Below, piece after piece: positions 7,283-11,426 of a DNA stretch of 11,426 nucleotides. Under the pieces are notes generated by a model that searched no databases, was not told the origin of the DNA, and worked only from the letters and a program-made list of their open reading frames with translations. Numbering within the stretch: the stretch's first letter is position 1; every line of letters begins with the position of its first letter. Both the position numbers and the translations under genes were made by a program. Source of the stretch: an uncultured Eubacteriales bacterium (lineage in GTDB: Bacteria; Bacillota; Clostridia; Lachnospirales; Lachnospiraceae); assembly GCA_900321525.1 (NCBI GenBank), contig ONWL01000073.1, forward strand, positions 1-11,426, read 5' to 3'.

Positions 7283-7312
7283 TTGTGCTATTTCCACAAG
7301 GTCTGTTATAAT
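7283..7312 (+). promoter_or_regulatory. extended -10 promoter for the leader RNA and dehydrogenase gene
   Basis: TATAAT at 7307-7312 is preceded by TG at 7304-7305, forming an extended -10. A weak -35 (TTGTGC, 7283-7288) sits 18 bp upstream. Transcription would begin near 7319, just at the base of the first hairpin of the leader. Confidence 0.65.
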
Positions 7313-7318
7313 GTATTT

Positions 7319-7531
7319 TACGGAAGGTTCTGTCAGAAACCTTCCGCAGAAGGACACCAGGAGGTGTCCGGGAATCGGCTGCTCTGGTGAACGGGAGGTC
7401 CGAAGAGGGCAGAATACTTTATGATGGCAGGAGCGCGGAAGATTCCTGATCTCTGATGTACGTTGACCGCGGGTGGCTGCCCGTCGGGAAATCTGCAGTA
7501 TGGCGGCATTCCCCGGAGGTTTGCCGGCCTC
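7319..7531 (+). ncRNA. candidate structured RNA in the leader of the dehydrogenase gene (possibly raiA-motif class)
   Basis: About 210 nt of G-rich, strongly self-complementary leader lie between promoter and start codon, with no ORF that fits. Hairpin 1 is a perfect 9-bp stem (7321-7329 with 7338-7346). Hairpin 2 is a perfect 7-bp stem with an AGGA loop (7352-7358 with 7363-7369). The core has a 7-bp stem (7379-7385 with 7406-7412, one G-U), CGGG/CCCG (7470-7473 with 7480-7483), and a 7-bp stem with a bulged G (7502-7508 with 7522-7529). GGGAAT at 7370-7375 can pair with ATTCCC at 7508-7513, closing a multistem junction; alternatively GGAATC (7371-7376) pairs with GATTCC (7441-7446). CGCGG (7434-7438) with CCGCG (7467-7471) could form a pseudoknot. 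Size and a multistem junction with pseudoknot recall the raiA motif of Firmicutes, but that identification is from memory. The RNA may act in cis on the dehydrogenase gene or as a separate RNA. Confidence 0.6.
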
Positions 7532-7567
7532 ATGATTCGGGTGATGATTCAAGGAGGATCAGATACT

Positions 7568-8524
7568 ATGGCAGTAAATAAGAGAAAAGTGGCAATTGTG
7601 GGATGCGGACGTTCCGGTTCAGCAGTCAGCTTTGCGCTGATGCAGAGCGGACTGTTTGCGGAGATGGTGCTTGTTGACTCGCTGACACAGAAAGCTGAGC
7701 GCACAGCCCTGGATCTGGCGTACGGTATCTCATTTGTGAAACCAATGAATATCTACGGAGGCGGGTATGACGATCTCGCCGATGCCGGCATTATCGTGAT
7801 TGCCGCGGGAGAACCCTGGGTCAAAGGCGACACACGTATGGATTTCATCCGTAAGAACGTAAATGTCCTTGAATCTATTGTCCCGGAGATCGCTAAGAGA
7901 AACACAGAGGCCATCTTCCTGATCGTCTCGAACCCTGTCGATATCCTGACTTATGCTGCACTGAAATACATTGAGATTCCGGAGAGCCGGATCATGGGTA
8001 TCGGAACGGTCGCTGACACAGCCCGTGTCAAATCTCTGATCGGGAAGAAACTCAATGTAGATGCCCGCAATGTCCATGCCTTCGTCGTGGGTGAGCATGG
8101 CCGCTCCGAGGTTCCGATCTGGTCCAGCGCCCGTATTTCCGGTGTTCCGCTCTATGACTTCTTTGAGATGCGCGGTTATCCGGATCCCGACGCCTTCCTG
8201 GAAGAGGTTATGAAAGGTGTGCGCTTTGACGCAGGAAACCTCAGCTACAGGAAAGAGGATACCTTCTTCGGCGTAGCAATGGCTGCACGCAGGGTCTGCG
8301 AGGCAATCGTGCGCGATGAAAAAGCCGTCCTCTCCGTCACATCCCTGATGTACGGTGCCTTTGATATCGACGGAATCGCCCTTTCCATGCCTGCAGTGGT
8401 CGGCGCTGAGGGCGTCGAGTGCCTTGTGCCTGTAGATATGAATGAGAAGGAAGCCGATGAAGTCCGCAAAGCTGCCGCGACAGTTATGTCGATTTCGGAT
8501 CTGGTCCTGGATCAGGCCAGGTAA
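7568..8524 (+). CDS. lactate/malate dehydrogenase family protein (L-2-hydroxyacid dehydrogenase), atypical substrate loop
   Basis: This NAD-dependent oxidoreductase of 318 residues should interconvert a 2-oxoacid and an L-2-hydroxyacid in the cytoplasm. ATG 7568 is chosen because AAGGAGG lies 11 nt upstream; the upstream TTG (7463) would read through the structured leader. The Rossmann motif VGCGRSG (11-17) and Asp37 in LVDS indicate NAD(H) use. Catalytic residues are present: Arg90 in GDTRMD, Asp150 and Arg153 in GTVADTAR, His177 in GEHG, and Thr232 in the KEDTFFG segment. Two positions depart from classic LDH. The specificity residue, Gln in LDH and Arg in MDH, aligns with Trp84 in GEPWVKGDTR, and GEHGDSEVP is GEHGRSEVP here. 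The substrate is therefore uncertain; a bulkier or different 2-oxoacid than pyruvate is possible. Automatic annotation would probably call it L-lactate dehydrogenase. Codon use is richer in C-ending codons than in the genes left of 7240. Confidence 0.88.
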   Translation: MAVNKRKVAIVGCGRSGSAVSFALMQSGLFAEMVLVDSLTQKAERTALDLAYGISFVKPMNIYGGGYDDLADAGIIVIAAGEPWVKGDTRMDFIRKNVNVLESIVPEIAKRNTEAIFLIVSNPVDILTYAALKYIEIPESRIMGIGTVADTARVKSLIGKKLNVDARNVHAFVVGEHGRSEVPIWSSARISGVPLYDFFEMRGYPDPDAFLEEVMKGVRFDAGNLSYRKEDTFFGVAMAARRVCEAIVRDEKAVLSVTSLMYGAFDIDGIALSMPAVVGAEGVECLVPVDMNEKEADEVRKAAATVMSISDLVLDQAR

Positions 8525-8546
8525 TGAACCCGGAATCCGGGGGTCT

Positions 8547-8725
8547 GCGTAAGCCTTGAAATCGGTGAGGTTTTCAGGATCGGTGAGATTTCCGGAAGCT
8601 GTGAAATCAGCGGAACCTTTGGTATCTGCCAAATCAGCGGAATATTCAGGGTCTGTGAGATTTTCGGAAGCTGTGTGTTTTCAGAATCCATGAGATTTTC
8701 GAAATCTGTGAGCCTGTGAAATCTT
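8547..8725. repeat. degenerate 18-bp tandem repeat (about 10 units)
   Basis: GTGAGATTTTCGGAAGCT-like units recur with an 18-bp period. Best copies start at 8565, 8583, 8655, 8690 and 8708; weaker copies fill the gaps, and one 17-bp unit shifts phase by one base. The array starts about 20 bp after the dehydrogenase stop. A small CCCGG/CCGGG hairpin (8529-8541) separates them, without a T tract. Eighteen is divisible by three, so six-residue repeats appear in some frames on both strands, but no start codon with an SD supports translation. Confidence 0.7.
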
Positions 8726-8759
8726 TGTAGTAAAGCAGCAGTTTCTGCGGGACTGAGAA

Positions 8760-8790
8760 CAACGCTTATGATGATAAGTCGAAAGCGTTG
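8760..8790. promoter_or_regulatory. 8-bp inverted repeat upstream of the transporter promoter
   Basis: CAACGCTT (8760-8767) and AAGCGTTG (8783-8790) form a perfect inverted repeat with a 15-nt spacer, ending 12 bp before the -35 box at 8803. This is a suitable place for an activator or repressor site. No regulator is assigned. Confidence 0.4.
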
Positions 8791-8802
8791 AGATGATGAG
8801 AT

Positions 8803-8831
8803 TTGACAGGGCAGATTTTATAGAATACAAT
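8803..8831 (+). promoter_or_regulatory. near-consensus housekeeping promoter for the transporter gene
   Basis: A perfect TTGACA -35 (8803-8808), a 17-bp spacer and TACAAT -10 (8826-8831, one mismatch) make this the best sigma-A promoter in the window. Transcription should start near 8838, about 86 nt upstream of the transporter ATG. Confidence 0.8.
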
Positions 8832-8850
8832 TCGTTTTTATAGTGAGACT

Positions 8851-8882
8851 TAAAGGCCGGGCTATACCAAGCCCGGCCTTTA
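8851..8882. other. perfect 13-bp stem-loop in the transporter mRNA leader
   Basis: TAAAGGCCGGGCT (8851-8863) and its exact complement (8870-8882) flank the 6-nt loop ATACCA. It sits about 13 nt downstream of the predicted transcription start. Neither strand has a proper T tract after the stem, so it is a poor terminator. It may protect the 5' end of the mRNA, bind a protein or be a weak attenuator. Confidence 0.7.
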
Positions 8883-8923
8883 ATATGAGAGTTTGTGAAC
8901 AGGCAAAGGACAAGGATTGGAAG

Positions 8924-9826
8924 ATGAGTAAAAACAGGACAGCAGGCAAAAAACAGAAAAGCATAAACGGAATAAAGGATAAAACTAAAGGGATTATCTT
9001 TATTCTTCTGGCGGCTTTTTTCTTTTCCACTATGTCGGTCTTTGTGCGGCTGTCCGGAGACGTCCCTACCATGCAGAAGGCCTTTTTCAGGAATATTGTC
9101 GCTGCTGTTGTGGCGGTGATCATCCTGCTGCGGTCCGGCGGACCTGTCACTGTCCGCAAAAAGAGTCTGCCGGCCCTGTTTCTGCGAAGTGCCTTTGGAA
9201 CCGTGGGGATTCTGGCCAATTTCTGGGCGGTGGATCACCTGGACATTGCCGATGCAAATATGCTCAATAAACTGTCGCCTTTTTTCGCGATTCTGATGTC
9301 GATCTTTATCCTGGGGGAGAAGCCCAACCGGATCGAATGGATAAGTGTTGCTTTTGCCTTTATCGGAGCTGCTTTCGTGGCAAAACCCTCTTCGGGGATC
9401 ATATCATTGCCTGCGCTGGTCGGAATTCTGGGTGGATTCGCTGCGGGTACTGCCTACACGTATGTGCGCAAGGCGGGACTGCAGGGGGTCAGGGGTCCCA
9501 TCGTCGTGGCCTTTTTTTCAACCTTTTCCACACTTGTGCTGCTGCCCAACCTGCTGATGAATTTCACGCCCATGAGTGGCAGACAGTTTATCTTCCTGAT
9601 TCTGGCGGGCTGTGCCGCCGCGGGGGGACAGCTGTCTGTGACGGCAGCTTATCAGCATGCGCCCGCGCGGGATATCTCTGTGTTTGATTACTCCCAGATT
9701 ATCTATGCAGCGTTTTTCGGATTCCTCCTGTTTGGAGAGATTCCGGATGTCTGGAGCGTGATCGGCTATGTGATTATTATAGGGACTGCCTTTTTCAAGT
9801 GGTACCTTGTGACCCGCAAAGGATAA
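8924..9826 (+). CDS. EamA/DMT-superfamily transporter
   Basis: This 300-residue inner-membrane protein has about ten predicted transmembrane helices in two EamA repeats (roughly residues 22-145 and 160-295), typical of drug/metabolite transporters. The first helix is GIIFILLAAFFFSTMSVFVRL; the end of the first repeat carries the family-like ANMLNKLSPFFAILMSIFILGEKP. The second repeat carries DYSQIIYAAFFGFLLFGEIP, the matching motif, which confirms the internal duplication. The N-terminal 20 residues are lysine-rich and cytoplasmic. I chose ATG 8924 because AAGGA lies about 10 nt upstream; GTG 8843 and ATG 8885 would extend through or just past the stable hairpin at 8851-8882. The substrate cannot be read from sequence; relatives export amino acids, nucleotides or small metabolites. 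The gene has its own strong promoter and a bidirectional terminator after it. Confidence 0.88.
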   Translation: MSKNRTAGKKQKSINGIKDKTKGIIFILLAAFFFSTMSVFVRLSGDVPTMQKAFFRNIVAAVVAVIILLRSGGPVTVRKKSLPALFLRSAFGTVGILANFWAVDHLDIADANMLNKLSPFFAILMSIFILGEKPNRIEWISVAFAFIGAAFVAKPSSGIISLPALVGILGGFAAGTAYTYVRKAGLQGVRGPIVVAFFSTFSTLVLLPNLLMNFTPMSGRQFIFLILAGCAAAGGQLSVTAAYQHAPARDISVFDYSQIIYAAFFGFLLFGEIPDVWSVIGYVIIIGTAFFKWYLVTRKG

Positions 9827-9841
9827 GACTTTATGAGACAA

Positions 9842-9898
9842 CAAAAAGACCGCGGCCGCGCGATGATGGATTCACATTCATCGCGGCTGCGGTTTTTT
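9842..9898. terminator. bidirectional Rho-independent terminator between the transporter and araC-type genes
   Basis: A GC-rich stem of about 16 bp (9849-9866 with 9878-9893) has one mismatch and a 2-nt bulge. It is flanked by AAAAA on the left and TTTTTT on the right, so it can stop transcription from both convergent genes. Confidence 0.88.
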
Positions 9899-9941
9899 GA
9901 TGTATTACTTTCTCCTGATTCGCGAGGCCTCTGTCTGCCAA

Positions 9942-10847
9942 TCAGGACATTTTGTGCTTTTTCCGGTAGTCTCTGGGGGTCAGCCCGTAGATTTCTTTGA
10001 ATATTTTGCCGAAATAACTGTCCGATAAAAAACCGCACTGTTCCGCGATCGAAGAGATGCTGTCGCCGGTGCGCTCCAGTTTCATTGCAGCCATCTGGGC
10101 GCGGTATTCGATCAGAAAGCGGATGGGAGGCCGGTCAATTGAACGGTGAAAACAACGCGTGCACTCGCGGGGGCTGATTCCGGCGGCCGCCGCGATCTCA
10201 TCGAGCCCGATGGGTTCACTGTACTGCGAATAAATAAATTGAAGCATCTGCTTCATGCGCTCCAGGTCACGCTCATTTCCCTTCTTTTCAGTGGCGCGTA
10301 CCGACTCCGTCTCTTCCTGCATGAGCAGGAAAAAGCGGCTGAGGATTTCCCGGACGGCGAATTCGTAGCCGGCAGGTTCTTCCCGCATCTGATCGATGGC
10401 TTTCAGGATGGAGCCGATCATGTGGATCCGCCGCGCGGAATCGGATCTCAGATGGAGGGCAGAGAGATTTTTGCTGCGCAGAATCGGAGCAAAGTACTTG
10501 CGGTCTATGTAGCTTCCGAATTCACCTGCCAGAAAACGGGCGTCAAAGATGAAGGAATAATAGTTGACTTGATCTGGAAAATCATAGGCGTGCATAATGT
10601 TCCTGTTTATAAAGATCACATCGCCGGGGCGCGCCTCCACCTCCTGATCGGTGGTATACATTTTCAAAATCCCGCTGTCCACATAGTTCAGTTCAATCCA
10701 GTCGTGCCAGTGCCAGGGAATGTGATTGCCTGTAAAGAGCCGGCTCTCGTCATAGTAGCACACGAAAGGAAGCCCGCCGGAATCCTCCGACAGGAGCTCC
10801 TCGCTGTTGTCCTTTAAAGTCAGATTTTTTTTCTTATAACAAATCAT
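9942..10847 (-). CDS. AraC-family transcriptional regulator with N-terminal cupin domain
   Basis: This 301-residue DNA-binding protein has an N-terminal cupin ligand-sensing region (about 30-130) marked by HWHDWIELNYVDSG and RPGDVIFINRNIMHAY. The C-terminal AraC domain (about 197-298) has two helix-turn-helix units: LDEIAAAAGISPRECTRCFHRSI (about 215-237) and SISSIAEQCGFLSDSYFGKIFKEIYGLTPRDYRKKH (about 263-298). The second matches the family signature closely. The ATG has GAGGAGGGA about 7 nt upstream on the minus strand. Members of this type usually sense sugars or other small carbon compounds and activate nearby genes. The likely target lies either to the right of the window or in the convergent transporter gene; no sugar-use genes are visible here. 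The frame is intact and the length typical. Confidence 0.93.
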   Translation of the reverse strand: MICYKKKNLTLKDNSEELLSEDSGGLPFVCYYDESRLFTGNHIPWHWHDWIELNYVDSGILKMYTTDQEVEARPGDVIFINRNIMHAYDFPDQVNYYSFIFDARFLAGEFGSYIDRKYFAPILRSKNLSALHLRSDSARRIHMIGSILKAIDQMREEPAGYEFAVREILSRFFLLMQEETESVRATEKKGNERDLERMKQMLQFIYSQYSEPIGLDEIAAAAGISPRECTRCFHRSIDRPPIRFLIEYRAQMAAMKLERTGDSISSIAEQCGFLSDSYFGKIFKEIYGLTPRDYRKKHKMS

Positions 10848-10898
10848 GTCAAATCCCTCCTCTGAGGAATATGGGTACAGATCTTATATCCTCAATTA

Positions 10899-10907
10899 TT
10901 TATATCA
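10899..10907 (-). promoter_or_regulatory. possible extended -10 promoter element for the AraC-type gene
   Basis: On the minus strand TATAAA (10904 to 10899) follows TG at 10907-10906, an extended -10. Transcription would begin near 10892, giving a leader of about 45 nt with the SD. No good -35 is seen at the right distance, so the call is tentative. Other AT-rich stretches between 10930 and 10985 could also contribute. Confidence 0.35.
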
Positions 10908-11114
10908 GGCAGAATAAACAGGCGGTTTATCCCTTATTATGGCAAAATATGCCGGTTTTTATGGCTTTATAGTTATATTTTAGCACATATCCAAACACAA
11001 AAAACATGCAGAAGGATGAATTTTGTAGAAAAACAAAGAGTTTTTTAGGGGAATTTTTAAGGAACGGAGATGTTGAATATGACCGGATTGAGATAGTTTT
11101 GGTCAGAAAAGGCT

Positions 11115-11144
11115 CTGAAAAAGGCGAGCCCGCCCACCTATAAT
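11115..11144 (+). promoter_or_regulatory. possible promoter just before the 23-bp array
   Basis: TATAAT at 11139-11144 is a perfect -10; CTGAAA (11115-11120) is a four-of-six -35 at 18 bp spacing. It would start transcription at about 11151, right at the first repeat unit, and read rightwards out of the window. The downstream gene, if any, is not included. Confidence 0.4.
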
Positions 11145-11154
11145 ACAGACATAA

Positions 11155-11269
11155 GGAACAGCAAAGTCAATCAAAAAGGAACAGAAAAGAAAACAAAAAA
11201 GGAACAGCAAAGAAAACAAAAAAGGAACAGCAAAGTCAGGCAAAAAGAAACAGCAAAGTCAGTTTGAAA
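11155..11269. repeat. 23-bp tandem repeat, five units
   Basis: GGAACAGCAAAGTCA-type units start at 11155, 11178, 11201, 11224 and 11247, with an exact 23-bp period throughout. The last unit begins GAAACAG. Units differ mainly in the middle (AAAGTCA versus AAAGAAA). Since 23 is not a multiple of three, selection on a protein repeat is unlikely. The array is almost pyrimidine-poor on the plus strand. A lysine- and glutamine-rich plus-strand frame from 11144 stays open through it but has no ATG or SD until about 11376. Confidence 0.9.
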
Positions 11270-11271
11270 AA

Positions 11272-11329
11272 CACCGGAAGAAACACCGGTGAGGAAAAGG
11301 CACCGGAAGAAACACCGTTGAGGGAAAGT
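11272..11329. repeat. 29-bp tandem repeat, two units
   Basis: CACCGGAAGAAACACCG occurs at 11272-11288 and again at 11301-11317, giving a 29-bp period. The remaining 12 bases of each unit are similar (GTGAGGAAAAGG versus TTGAGGGAAAGT). It directly follows the 23-bp array and may be part of the same rapidly changing region. Confidence 0.8.
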
Positions 11330-11426
11330 GCAGAAAGACGCGCGGAACCTCCCGGCCCGGCAGCAATGAGTTGTGAAATCAACCATACCAACCATACAGA
11401 CAAAAACGAATACATCAAATCAAAAA

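Larger units (their letters stand above)
10848..11154. other. AT-rich intergenic region upstream of the AraC-type gene
   Basis: No coding frame is convincing here. It holds the minus-strand leader of the regulator, AT-rich stretches that could be promoter or operator DNA for the regulator or a gene to the right, and the start of the possible rightward promoter at 11115. A short GGCA/TGCC hairpin (about 10940-10952) is too weak to name. Confidence 0.5.

Noticed and set aside
7440..7500. T-box riboswitch, suggested by ACCGCGGGTGG in the leader
   Set aside because: The order of the T-box core is not matched, there is no terminator/antiterminator pair, and the downstream gene is not amino-acid or tRNA-synthetase related.
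7730..8632. 300-residue open frame on the minus strand over the dehydrogenase gene
   Set aside because: It mirrors the dehydrogenase codons, resembles no family I know, and its start falls in the 18-bp repeat; the plus-strand product has complete catalytic motifs.
8851..8882. Rho-independent terminator for the dehydrogenase gene
   Set aside because: The stem is perfect, but neither strand has a run of T after it and it lies downstream of the transporter promoter.
10146..10817. 223-residue plus-strand frame over the AraC-type gene
   Set aside because: It is antisense to a gene with clear HTH and cupin motifs and has no sensible SD or domain.
11155..11329. CRISPR array
   Set aside because: Units are contiguous with no unique spacers, and no cas genes are present.
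11171..11418. Two Phe/Cys-rich minus-strand frames over the tandem arrays
   Set aside because: They are translations of the purine-rich repeat's complement; no SD, and the 23-bp period breaks frame.

Overview
The window looks like Clostridia, most likely Lachnospiraceae. Evidence is the gene order miaA / methionine gamma-lyase-like gene / DUF4321 gene / radC / mreC / mreD / PBP2, AT-rich extended -10 promoters, strong Shine-Dalgarno (SD) sites, and a PBP2 with the large internal insertion seen in this group. No database search was possible; all names come from reading motifs.

Left part (1 to about 7240). The 3' end of miaA (tRNA modification) is followed by a possible 45-codon ORF, a PLP enzyme of the methionine gamma-lyase / YnbB family, and an apparent terminator. 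A promoter with two perfect 16-bp palindromes then precedes a tight run: DUF4321 membrane protein, RadC, MreC, MreD and PBP2. The last three belong to the side-wall peptidoglycan (elongation) machinery, but the set is damaged. mreB is not next to mreC, mreD seems to have lost its N-terminal coding region through an out-of-frame deletion, and PBP2 stops inside its transpeptidase domain before the KTG motif.

Junction (about 7238-7245). PBP2 homology ends abruptly. Beyond it the DNA is visibly more G+C-rich, leucine codons shift from TTG towards CTG, and the genes are unrelated. This is either a real insertion or rearrangement boundary or a chimeric join between two related genomes; the sequence alone cannot decide.

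Right part (about 7241 to 11426). An extended -10 promoter drives a leader of about 250 nt with tandem perfect hairpins, a multistem core and possible pseudoknot or alternative pairings. It is a candidate structured RNA, possibly of the raiA-motif class. It leads into a lactate/malate dehydrogenase-family gene with an unusual substrate loop. Next come a degenerate 18-bp tandem repeat, a near-consensus promoter with a perfect 13-bp hairpin just downstream, an EamA-type transporter, a bidirectional terminator, and a convergent AraC-family regulator. The final 579 bp hold no convincing gene, but contain a five-copy 23-bp tandem array and a two-copy 29-bp array.
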